Source of the DNA: Liminaster sp045576355
GTDB taxonomy: Bacteria > Bacteroidota > Bacteroidia > Bacteroidales > UBA3663
Reading direction: 5' to 3'
Assembly: GCA_045576355.1 (NCBI GenBank)
Contig: JAZNGG010000043.1
Coordinates: forward strand, 1-64,000
Length of the DNA stretch: 64,000 nucleotides
Both the position numbers and the translations under genes were made by a program. Positions within the stretch are counted from its first letter, which is position 1. Every line of letters begins with the position of its first letter. Shown here in pieces: positions 17,737 through 25,532 of this stretch. A model generated the notes under the pieces. It was not told where the DNA came from. It ran no database searches and worked only from the letters and a program-made list of their open reading frames with translations.

Positions 17737-19080
17737 TTAATTTCCCTGTCTGTTATGATGTGTATTACGCCCTCTCGAATGGTTTCTACCTTTTGCGGAA
17801 CCTTTAGGAGAGTTTTTACCTCCTCTCCTATTATAATGACGTTTTTTTGCAGATCGATTGTCATGAAGAGTTACTTCCGGCTCTATACATCCACCGAGGG
17901 ACTCCGGGACAATGATACGCTCCAAACGTTTTTGGAGAAAATGTTCTAACTGGGCAAACTTATGAAGTTCTAATCTATTATCAGCAGAGATCATAGTCAC
18001 TGACTCTCCGTCAGCATCTGCTCGAGCAGTACGACCGACACGATGCACATAGTCCTCATGATCACGAGGCAAGTCATAATTGATCACCAACTGTATGCCA
18101 GAAATATCGATGCCACGACTCACTATATCTGTTGCCACAAGCACATTGATGCGTCCTGCTTTAAATTTATTCATTACCTCTTCTCTGTCAGCTTGTTCGA
18201 GATCACTATGCATCTCTCCAACATTGAAGCCCTTCTTTTTAAGTTCTCTTGCCAAGGCATGAACATGAATCTTTTTAGAGACAAAGACAACTACTCTCTT
18301 GGCAGTATCATCGAGCAATTCCTGTTTGACAAAGCCATCAGGATCTCCTCCATAAAACTGACGTAAGACACGCACCACCATCGGTACTTTCTGAGCTTCA
18401 TGACAGATACATGCTTGTTGACGTATTTTGTCTGCCGGACGAGAAACAGCTATCTTTACAATGACCGGCTTATACATGATGGCTTCTGCCAGTTTCTGAG
18501 TCTTAGCAGGCATGGTGGCAGAATAAAGAATCTTTTGACAATTATCCGGCAGCGCTTTGGCAATGGTCATAATATCATCATAAAAACCCATATCAAGCAT
18601 TCGGTCTGCCTCATCTAATATAAAGTATGAGACTCGTGAGAGATCGACATAACCCAAATTAAGATGCGAAAGAAGTCTGCCGGGTGTAGCTATCACCACA
18701 TCTGCGCCTTGAGTAAGTCCTCGTTTTTGTAATTCGAAATCCTTACCCTCTCCTCCACCATAAACAGGAACACTTGACGCATCCACAAAGTAAGAAAATC
18801 CTTGCATCTGTTGATCGATCTGTTGGGCTAACTCTCGTGTAGGAGCCATGACAATGCAGTTGATGGCATCCTCTGGATGACGATATCTATTGAGATTACT
18901 CAAAATGGGTAGTAAATAAGCAGCAGTCTTACCTGTACCGGTCTGAGCAACAGCAATTACATCATATCCCTCCAAAACCGGTGGTATAGCTTTTTCCTGT
19001 ACCGGTGTGCATTCGCTATAATTCATATACTCCAATGCTTCGAGTACCTGTTCATCTAAATCTAATTCTGTAAATTTCAT
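17737..19080 (-). CDS. DEAD-box ATP-dependent RNA helicase (RhlE/DeaD-like)
   Basis: 447 residues. All core motifs are seen: Q motif (FTELDLDEQVLEALEYMNYSECTPVQ), Walker A AQTGTGKT, PTRELAQQ, TPGRL, DEAD within FILDEADRMLDMGF, SATMP, ARGVD-like TDIVSRGIDISG and HRVGRTARAD. The last ~60 residues are a basic Gly/Arg/His/Asn tail (KKRHYNRRGGKNSPKGSAKGRNH) likely to bind RNA nonspecifically. Such proteins remodel rRNA or mRNA, often in cold or ribosome assembly. A consensus promoter sits 93 bp upstream (19173-19204). Confidence 0.95.
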   Translation of the reverse strand: MKFTELDLDEQVLEALEYMNYSECTPVQEKAIPPVLEGYDVIAVAQTGTGKTAAYLLPILSNLNRYRHPEDAINCIVMAPTRELAQQIDQQMQGFSYFVDASSVPVYGGGEGKDFELQKRGLTQGADVVIATPGRLLSHLNLGYVDLSRVSYFILDEADRMLDMGFYDDIMTIAKALPDNCQKILYSATMPAKTQKLAEAIMYKPVIVKIAVSRPADKIRQQACICHEAQKVPMVVRVLRQFYGGDPDGFVKQELLDDTAKRVVVFVSKKIHVHALARELKKKGFNVGEMHSDLEQADREEVMNKFKAGRINVLVATDIVSRGIDISGIQLVINYDLPRDHEDYVHRVGRTARADADGESVTMISADNRLELHKFAQLEHFLQKRLERIIVPESLGGCIEPEVTLHDNRSAKKRHYNRRGGKNSPKGSAKGRNHSRGRNTHHNRQGN

Positions 19081-19172
19081 TTATATCTGTTTCTCAATAC
19101 TATATAATAAAATTAGAAATACACTTTAAAATAACAAATCTATAATATTGATTCATATACATTTTCATTCAG

Positions 19173-19204
19173 CAAAGGTAGGCCTTTTTATTAAAACAGC
19201 CAAA
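19173..19204 (-). promoter_or_regulatory. Consensus promoter of the DEAD-box helicase gene
   Basis: On the minus strand TTTG (19201-19204) is followed after 20 bp by TACCTTTG (19173-19180), the Bacteroidetes TTTG-N19/20-TAnnTTTG pattern. It predicts an mRNA leader of about 90 nt. Confidence 0.75.
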
Positions 19205-19320
19205 TCTATATCCTTATATAAATCTAAAGAGATTATGACAAAGCACAATCTCTTTAGAAAAAAATATTTTACTCAGTATGTTATCTGATAAATAATCAGT
19301 ATAAAATATTTAAAATAATA

Positions 19321-20751
19321 TTATTTCTTTTCCTTCTCTTTTCTACCAAACTCAACATTGACACCTACTATAAAGTCATTACCAATTTTATCGAGAGGTA
19401 TCATATTATCTGTAAATCCACCCATATAGAGGCAATCAGAACCTGCAAAAATATTAAGACCTAAGAGATGGAGATTCAAAAATGCTCCTAAAGTTGTACC
19501 ATAATCTGAAGCTGATCCGGAAACAGCAAAGTCAATCAGACGGCAAGGTGCATAACTCACTGTGGCACGTCCCTCAGTATAACCAAAATAATCTGAGAAT
19601 CGCTGACTATAAAGTAATCCGAAAGCTAACTTATCATAAATCGGTAAACGATATTCCACACCCACCGTTGCTGTTGCAGCCAAACTCTCTTTTTTGGTAT
19701 ATGTACCTTGAGAAGGAATAAACTTATAAAGATCTTCCAAATCACTTTGGATTTCATCCCATTGATCCTTCAACTTACCTGCATTTTCAGGAGTGATGTT
19801 TTGGAATCCATTGAAATAGAAAGAACGATCATAAGCCGTTGCTTTAGCAACATCGAGCCAATTGATAAAACCCCAATCTGTAATGGCTGCAGAAACAGTC
19901 AGACCGGGTACAAGATCTTTCATGTCATAGACAGCTCCCAAATCAAGAGCAAGACCGAAACCATTGAATTTTGCCGAAGCATCATAACCTGCCATATAAC
20001 CTTCTCTATCTTTTTCAAACTCTCCACCGGCAGCAGCTTCCATGTAACCATCCAATTTGATGTCCCATACACCAACATTACCATTTATAATATCATCCAT
20101 GCCTGCATGAGAATTACCATACTGCGCCTTTAATGTCTCAATATTGGCTTTAGCATAAGCAATACCTCCTAATAATTTTACCTTACCACCGACACGAAGA
20201 TTATCATTGATAGGACGAGAGTAACCCAAAGCAATCTCAGCATAACTGCGTGCTCCCACTTCCGAATTGGAAATATTATAAGATGTATTATCATGTTGTG
20301 CACCATCTTTCATAAAGGCAAAAAGATCTCGGGGAATACCTAAATGAAAATTTGTACGCAAATTTAGTTCTAACGTACCATATCCTTTACCCATGTGAAA
20401 GCCTGCAGAAAAGAGAGTCATATCCAAATTGAATCCCAATTTACTATGATCTTCCAAACCATTTAAAAAACTGGTGCGATCAATGCTTTGATCAAAAAAT
20501 GTAGTCTCCTTACCATTCTCATTTTCAAAAATAAATTTATCCAAACTTGTATTACTGAAAGCACTAATACCCATGTTTGAGACAACAGGAACAGAAATAT
20601 AATTTTTCTGATTTCCGTAGGCAGGATTAACCTGATGACGATACAAATAATTTTCACTAGACAAAGCTGACCGTAAACCCTGAGCTTGTAATGCGACAGA
20701 GAAAATACTTAATGTGGCCAAAAGTATGGCTAATCTTTTTGTGTGTTTCAT
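19321..20751 (-). CDS. DUF5723-like outer membrane beta-barrel protein
   Basis: 476 residues with a Sec signal (MKHTKRLAILLATLSIFSVALQAQ). The N-terminal motif ENYLYRHQVNPAYGNQKNYISVPVVSNMG resembles DUF5723/PorP-type Bacteroidetes proteins. Alternating aromatic/polar beta strands follow to the end (VTVGVEYRLPIYDKLAFGLLYSQRF; FIVGVNVEFGR). I infer an outer-membrane barrel of unknown function. The -7 box TATCTTTG on the minus strand at 20811-20818 lies about 60 bp upstream. It is the last minus-strand gene before the strand switch at the candidate origin. Confidence 0.75.
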   Translation of the reverse strand: MKHTKRLAILLATLSIFSVALQAQGLRSALSSENYLYRHQVNPAYGNQKNYISVPVVSNMGISAFSNTSLDKFIFENENGKETTFFDQSIDRTSFLNGLEDHSKLGFNLDMTLFSAGFHMGKGYGTLELNLRTNFHLGIPRDLFAFMKDGAQHDNTSYNISNSEVGARSYAEIALGYSRPINDNLRVGGKVKLLGGIAYAKANIETLKAQYGNSHAGMDDIINGNVGVWDIKLDGYMEAAAGGEFEKDREGYMAGYDASAKFNGFGLALDLGAVYDMKDLVPGLTVSAAITDWGFINWLDVAKATAYDRSFYFNGFQNITPENAGKLKDQWDEIQSDLEDLYKFIPSQGTYTKKESLAATATVGVEYRLPIYDKLAFGLLYSQRFSDYFGYTEGRATVSYAPCRLIDFAVSGSASDYGTTLGAFLNLHLLGLNIFAGSDCLYMGGFTDNMIPLDKIGNDFIVGVNVEFGRKEKEKK

Positions 20752-20810
20752 AATAATTATGTATTAAATTAGCTTATCAACTATTTTAGTATTACTTCAC
20801 AAAATCGTGA

Positions 20811-20818
20811 CAAAGATA
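20811..20818 (-). promoter_or_regulatory. Putative -7 box of the DUF5723-like gene
   Basis: The minus strand reads TATCTTTG, the same box and downstream context (TATCTTTGTCACG) as that in front of the DUF3332 gene at 38799. No TTTG is seen at the -33 spacing. Confidence 0.45.
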
Positions 20819-20978
20819 AACATTTATTTAGAAAATGCTTTATACTTGCCTATAAAAATAAAATATATTTACTTTATTGAGAAATTTCAGCTAAAATAGG
20901 ATGTTTCAAATAAAATAAACAATTGATAATAAATAGTGTTAGAATAATATAATCAATCAATAAATAACATAAGATTAT

Positions 20979-21443
20979 ATGAAAATAGACACTACAACTG
21001 TACCCCAATTGGACATTGAAAAATTTATGGGCACCTGGTATGAAATTGCCAGATATGATAATAGATTTGAAAAAGAGATGCATCATGTGACAGCTCAATA
21101 TAAACTTCTCTCCAATGGTAAAATAGAAGTTATCAACAAAGGTATAAAAAATGGTGTTGAAAAAGAAATTAAAGGCAAAGTAAAACAACCGGATCCTATT
21201 CAATATCCGGGCAGACTAAAAGTATCATTTTTCTTATGGTTTTATTCTGATTATTACATACTGGAACTTGACAAATCCTATAATTATGCAGTAATAGGAA
21301 GCAGTAATGATAAATATCTATGGATTCTGAGTCGTAGGCCGCGCCTCTCAAGCACTATATTGGAAGGCATATTGAACAACCTTAAAAAGCGAGGTTATAA
21401 TATTGAAAAACTTAAATATACGAGCCATGAGAAAAAAATTTAA
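20979..21443 (+). CDS. Lipocalin family protein (Blc-like)
   Basis: 154 residues. The N-terminal lipocalin fingerprint GTWYEIARYDNRFEK is textbook for bacterial Blc-type lipocalins, and the second conserved block is YAVIGSSNDKYLWILSRRPRL. The barrel would bind a small hydrophobic ligand such as a lysophospholipid, by family knowledge. Unlike E. coli Blc it has no signal peptide or lipobox, beginning MKIDTTTVPQLDIEKFMG, so it is probably cytoplasmic or its exported N-terminus has been lost. Its AT content is higher than the genes to its left. It is the first plus-strand gene of the right arm. Confidence 0.9.
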   Translation: MKIDTTTVPQLDIEKFMGTWYEIARYDNRFEKEMHHVTAQYKLLSNGKIEVINKGIKNGVEKEIKGKVKQPDPIQYPGRLKVSFFLWFYSDYYILELDKSYNYAVIGSSNDKYLWILSRRPRLSSTILEGILNNLKKRGYNIEKLKYTSHEKKI

Positions 21444-21712
21444 AGACAATAATCCTTTTCACATTATTTCTTTCAATCTCACTTACTGCGGAAAAACTCC
21501 AATATTTATTTTTATTGGTGTCCGGGAAAAGTTGGCAGCTATATATAAATGAGTGTTCAGCAGCTGTATGAAGGCTGTAGAATGCTTTTTAATTATAAGA
21601 TATTATACCCACAAACTCCCGAAAGAGTCGCACAAGTAAGTAAAATAAATAAATAGGAACTCTTAATAAAAGTATTAAGAGTGGCAAACAAACCTCAAAA
21701 AAAAATATCTCC

Positions 21713-21779
21713 ATAAAAATGTACACAATACGCAGTACAATTATCCCAAATATTTGGGATAATCCTCCACAATGTTATG
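21713..21779 (+). repeat. 67-bp dispersed repeat, copy 1
   Basis: It matches the reverse complement of 59787-59853 at 60 of 67 positions by eye, without gaps. The first 23 bases (ATAAAAATGTACACAATACG and the next three) and the last 13 (CCACAATGTTATG) are identical. The centre of this copy is a perfect 24-bp palindrome (21740-21763, arms ATTATCCCAAAT / ATTTGGGATAAT). A partial tandem of the right end follows to about 21800. Confidence 0.85.
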
Positions 21780-21874
21780 TATAATGCGCCACAATATTAT
21801 ATTTATTAAATAATTGGAGCTCTTCATGCTTATTTTAAGTACTCTTATTTTTTTACAAAAGCATGAATATTATT

Positions 21875-22006
21875 ATATTGGAGTCCGCTAAAAAGGATAG
21901 GAAGCATGAAAGTATCTTACTTATTGAAAAATGTGTCCATAAAGCCTATTTATCAGCACTGAGGACACATACTTTATCTATTTTAATTCTTAGCGGACAT
22001 CAATAT
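21875..22006. mobile_element. MITE-like element with 17-bp imperfect terminal inverted repeats
   Basis: The left end ATATTGGAGTCCGCTAA (21875-21891) and the reverse complement of the right end (21990-22006), ATATTGATGTCCGCTAA, agree at 15 of 17 positions. Inside is a second inverted pair ATGTGTCC / GGACACAT, and further in AAAGTAT / ATACTTT, so the whole 132 bp could fold into a long hairpin. No coding sequence and no clear target duplication. It could be a non-autonomous insertion relic or a structured RNA. Confidence 0.45.
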
Positions 22007-22039
22007 TTTATTAATGCCTTTACAAGGGTTTAAAACTTG

Positions 22040-22430
22040 TTAATAATTGTGGATAACTTTGTAAAATAAGGTGGATAAAAAAATAAAAACTTTTTGAACC
22101 AAAAACTTGCTTTTTTGAAAAATAATTTAGGTAAAAAGAATCTCAAATAAAGCAAATTTATTGTTCACAAAAAATAAAAAACTTTTTAACCGAAAAAAGC
22201 TCAGTTTTCAAGGTTTTCCTTATCAAAGAAATTATTAACTTTGCCCCGATTTCATCACATTCTTGATATCTTGATAACTTTTTGAGAATATCAATAATTT
22301 ATTTATGTTTCAAAAAGTTAGATGAAACGATAACTTAAGAGTATGTTGTTAATAAAATTGGGATAAAAGGTAAACCCGATAGGATAACTTTATTTAGACA
22401 AAAACGACTGAAAAGTTTTCCACATTATCA
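22040..22430. other. Candidate chromosomal replication origin (oriC)
   Basis: Very AT-rich and gene-free. A perfect DnaA box (TTATCCACA) is on the minus strand at 22048-22056. TTATCCACC lies at 22070-22078 (minus), TTTTCCACA at 22416-22424 and TTGTTCACA at 22161-22169. GATAACTT is repeated in the same direction at 22052, 22273, 22329 and 22383. AACTTTTT blocks recur at 22088, 22180 and 22276, with an inverted CAAAAAGTT near 22311. All genes from 1.9 to 20.8 kb read left and those from 21.0 to 31.2 kb read right. Two parS-like sites lie about 18 kb away. dnaA itself is not here, which is common in this phylum. Confidence 0.55.
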
Positions 22431-22496
22431 ACTTCCCATTATTAACATCATATAAGAGTTTTTTGAAAAGAATATTTTTTAAAAACAAAATATATA

Positions 22497-23549
22497 ATGA
22501 ATAATAATGATTGTTTAAAAAACGCCTCTTGTGTAAAAGATGCAACATTTGTCCAAATGGTAACTGAAAAGGGATATGTGGATTATCCGGTACCTAATGA
22601 CGTAAATCCTGTGGAAGAAATCAAAAGGCTTAAACAGGAAAAAAATGCAATCATCCTGGCACATTATTACACAGATGGCAGCATACAAGATATAGCTGAT
22701 TTTGTTGGAGACTCTTTGGCCTTGGCTCAAAAAGCTGCACAATGTACGTCTGAGATTATTGTGATGTGTGGTGTACATTTCATGGGTGAGACTTGTAAGA
22801 TCTTATGTCCCGATAAGAAAGTATTGGTACCGGATCTTAATGCCGGTTGCTCATTGGCTGATAGTCAAAAGGCAGAAGATCTTGCCAAGTTCATCGAACA
22901 GCATCCCGGTCACACAGTGATCTCGTATGTAAATACAACAGCGGCTGTCAAGTATTATACGGACATAGTAGTTACTTCCAGCAATGCCAAACAGATTGTA
23001 GAGAGCCTGCCGGAAGATGAGAAAATCATCTTTGGGCCTGATCGCAATCTGGGTAACTATATCAACGCAGTGACAGGAAGAAAAATGGTCTTATGGGATG
23101 GTGCTTGTCATGTCCATGAGCAATTTTCGGCTGCAGAGATCATTAAGCTCAAAACTGCTCATCCGGAAGCTAAGGTTTTGGTTCATCCTGAGTGTAAATC
23201 TGCCATAGTTGCCTTAGCTGACCATGTAGGTTCGACTGCAGCATTGTTGAAATATGCTGTTGGGAGTGATGTTTCCGAGTTTATTGTCGCTACTGAGGCC
23301 GGTATCATTCATGAGATGAGAAAAAAAGCGCCGCATAAGACTTTCCTCCCTGTACCTCCCGAATTGACAGAGGGAAGCAAAACTTGTTCTTGTAACGAAT
23401 GTGCCTATATGCGTCTCAATACTTTGCATAAACTTTATAATACTTTAAAGTATGAATTACCTGAGGTAGTAGTCGATCCGGACATTATAGATCGAGCACG
23501 CCGTCCCATCGATAGAATGTTGGAAATCTCAGCCCGTCTGGGACTTTAA
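22497..23549 (+). CDS. nadA: Quinolinate synthase
   Basis: 350 residues. It condenses iminoaspartate with dihydroxyacetone phosphate to quinolinate in de novo NAD synthesis, using a [4Fe-4S] cluster. The three ligand Cys regions are visible: IIVMCGVHFMGETCKIL, LWDGACHVHEQF and SKTCSCNECAYMRLNTL. The substrate motifs ILAHYYTDGSIQDIADFVGDS and VISYVNTTAAVKYYTD are intact. The chosen ATG at 22497 adds a poorly conserved ~25-residue N-terminus; the Met at residue 22 is an alternative start. nadB and nadC are not adjacent. It borders the candidate origin. Confidence 0.97.
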   Translation: MNNNDCLKNASCVKDATFVQMVTEKGYVDYPVPNDVNPVEEIKRLKQEKNAIILAHYYTDGSIQDIADFVGDSLALAQKAAQCTSEIIVMCGVHFMGETCKILCPDKKVLVPDLNAGCSLADSQKAEDLAKFIEQHPGHTVISYVNTTAAVKYYTDIVVTSSNAKQIVESLPEDEKIIFGPDRNLGNYINAVTGRKMVLWDGACHVHEQFSAAEIIKLKTAHPEAKVLVHPECKSAIVALADHVGSTAALLKYAVGSDVSEFIVATEAGIIHEMRKKAPHKTFLPVPPELTEGSKTCSCNECAYMRLNTLHKLYNTLKYELPEVVVDPDIIDRARRPIDRMLEISARLGL

Positions 23550-23587
23550 ATGGTTTATCATATTGATAACAAGATAATAATAGAATT

Positions 23588-24154
23588 ATGAAATACCTGA
23601 TACTATCTGATATACACGGTTCATTACCACGGCTTCGTCAAGTGACAGACTTCTTCTGTGCAGAACACTACGACATGATGTTGATTTTGGGTGATATACT
23701 CAATTATGGTCCTCGTAATGGGGTGCCTGAAGGTCTGGATGCACCGGGTATTGTCTCTTTGCTCAATAATTTTTCTGATAAGATTATTGCTGTAAGAGGC
23801 AATTGTGATGCAGAAGTAGATCAGATGTTGCTCCAATTTCCTATGATGAGTGACTATGCCATGGTGTCTGATGAGGGTAAAAAACTCTTTTTGACACATG
23901 GACACATTTATAATATGGATCATTCATTGCCATTGTTTAAAGGTATAGATGTTTGTTTTACCGGACACACACATTTGTGGACATTAGAAAAAGTAGAGAT
24001 AGAGAAGGGAAAAAACATCATTCATTGTAATACTGGCTCCATTACCTTTCCCAAAGGGGGAAATCTCCCTACATTTGCCACCCTGCATGAGGGTATCATA
24101 GAGATAAGAGATCTGGAGGGAAGAGTTTTGAAAGAGCAAAGTCTATTTGGTTGA
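23588..24154 (+). CDS. yfcE: YfcE-type metallophosphodiesterase
   Basis: 188 residues, matching YfcE/MJ0936-type proteins. Calcineurin-like metal motifs in order: LSDIHGS (residues 6-12), LGDILNYGPRN, VRGNCDAEVD, LTHGHIYN and FTGHTH. It hydrolyses phosphodiesters with Mn in vitro; the natural substrate is unclear even for the E. coli protein. It lies 38 bp after nadA on the same strand and probably shares its transcript. Confidence 0.9.
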   Translation: MKYLILSDIHGSLPRLRQVTDFFCAEHYDMMLILGDILNYGPRNGVPEGLDAPGIVSLLNNFSDKIIAVRGNCDAEVDQMLLQFPMMSDYAMVSDEGKKLFLTHGHIYNMDHSLPLFKGIDVCFTGHTHLWTLEKVEIEKGKNIIHCNTGSITFPKGGNLPTFATLHEGIIEIRDLEGRVLKEQSLFG

Positions 24155-24250
24155 GGAATTTAGAGATTATATTTTTAGAAAAGAAAGAATATTGATGACA
24201 GAATAAATAGAAAAGTGAAAGGAGAAAAAGCCATCGCAAAAATATTTAAT

Positions 24251-25510
24251 ATGACACAACAAAGAGATATCACCACCTTAGAAATAATGGCTCCTGTGGG
24301 GAGCTACGAATCATTGGCAGCTGCGCTACAAGCCGGTGCAGACTCTGTTTATTTCGGCATCGAGGGTCTTAATATGCGTGCCGGAAGCGCTAATAACTTC
24401 ACCATCTCAGACTTGCATAACATTGCTCGTATCTGTCACGATCATGGCAAGAAAAGCTACTTGACGGTCAATACTATCATGTATGATGAAGATCTCGAAA
24501 CGATGAAAAAAATCATCGATGCTGCTCGCGAAGCTAAGATTACCGCCATCATTGCCAGCGATGTGGCTGCCATGACTTATGCACGTGAAATAGGGGTGGA
24601 GGTGCATCTCAGCACGCAACTCAATATTTCTAATGTTGAAGCCTTGAAGTTTTATGCACAATTTGCTGATGTAGCTGTTTTGGCGAGAGAACTTAACATG
24701 GATCAGGTGGCACACATCTCACGAGCCATCAATGAGCAGCACATCACCGGACCTAAAGGGGAGTTGATACGGATAGAAATGTTTGCCCACGGTGCCCTCT
24801 GTATGGCAGTATCTGGCAAATGTTATCTTTCGCTTCATGAATATAATCGCAGTGCCAATCGCGGTACATGCGGACAAGTGTGTCGTCATGCCTATACGGT
24901 CAAGGATCGCGAGCGAGATGTAGAACTTGACATAGAAAATAAGTATGTCATGTCTCCCAAGGATCTTAAGACCATACATTTCCTCAATAAACTCATAGAT
25001 TCCGGTGTGCAGGTCTTTAAGATCGAAGGGCGCGCTCGCGGACCTGAATATGTTAAAACCGTAGTCTCTTGTTATCGTGAGGCACTTGAGTCCATAGTCG
25101 AGGGTACCTATGATGCAGATCGCATTGCTGCTTGGGATGAACGACTCAAAACAGTCTTTAATAGAGGTTTTTGGGATGGTTATTATCTGGGGCAAAAATT
25201 GGGAGAGTGGAGTCATCACTATGGTTCGGTGGCTAAAGTGCATAAAGTTTATTGTGCTAAGACTGTTGGCTACTTCTCTCGACTTGGTGTGGGCGATTTC
25301 CTTTTGGAAGCACAGCAGCTGTCTGTAGGAGAGAAAATTCTGATCATTGGACCCACCACAGGTGTTCTCGAATTGGAAGTGGAGGAGATACAGGTAGATG
25401 AAAAGAGTGTACAGACAGCCCATAAGGGTGATCGTTTCACCATCCGTGTTCCGGCTAAAGTGCGTCCTAGTGATAAGATATATAGACTCGTAAGTAATGA
25501 TGAGAAATAA
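24251..25510 (+). CDS. U32 family peptidase-like protein (TrhP/YegQ type, tRNA hydroxylation)
   Basis: 419 residues from the ATG at 24251 (MTQQRDITTLEIMAPVGS); a GTG at 24215 would add 12 residues. The TIM-barrel start APVGSYESLAAALQAGADSVYFG, the EVHLSTQLNISN strand and the Cys-bearing signature EMFAHGALCMAVSGKCYLS...NRGTCGQVCRH are typical. In E. coli and B. subtilis relatives (TrhP, TrhP1/2) these act in prephenate-dependent 5-hydroxyuridine formation at tRNA U34, not proteolysis. The C-terminal ~80 residues form the extra beta domain found in long members. It lies about 100 bp after yfcE in the same direction. Confidence 0.88.
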   Translation: MTQQRDITTLEIMAPVGSYESLAAALQAGADSVYFGIEGLNMRAGSANNFTISDLHNIARICHDHGKKSYLTVNTIMYDEDLETMKKIIDAAREAKITAIIASDVAAMTYAREIGVEVHLSTQLNISNVEALKFYAQFADVAVLARELNMDQVAHISRAINEQHITGPKGELIRIEMFAHGALCMAVSGKCYLSLHEYNRSANRGTCGQVCRHAYTVKDRERDVELDIENKYVMSPKDLKTIHFLNKLIDSGVQVFKIEGRARGPEYVKTVVSCYREALESIVEGTYDADRIAAWDERLKTVFNRGFWDGYYLGQKLGEWSHHYGSVAKVHKVYCAKTVGYFSRLGVGDFLLEAQQLSVGEKILIIGPTTGVLELEVEEIQVDEKSVQTAHKGDRFTIRVPAKVRPSDKIYRLVSNDEK

Positions 25511-25532
25511 TAATAAATAAATCTTTATTACC

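Larger units (their letters stand above)
21444..22039. other. AT-rich gene-free region left of the candidate origin
   Basis: No gene is visible. The stretch holds the 67-bp dispersed repeat (21713-21779), the MITE-like element (21875-22006) and an inverted pair TTCATGCTT/AAGCATGAA at 21823-21867, with a further AAGCATGAA at 21902-21910. Words such as GTGTCCGGGAAAA and GTCCGCTAA suggest insertion-sequence debris, but no transposase frame remains. Confidence 0.5.
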
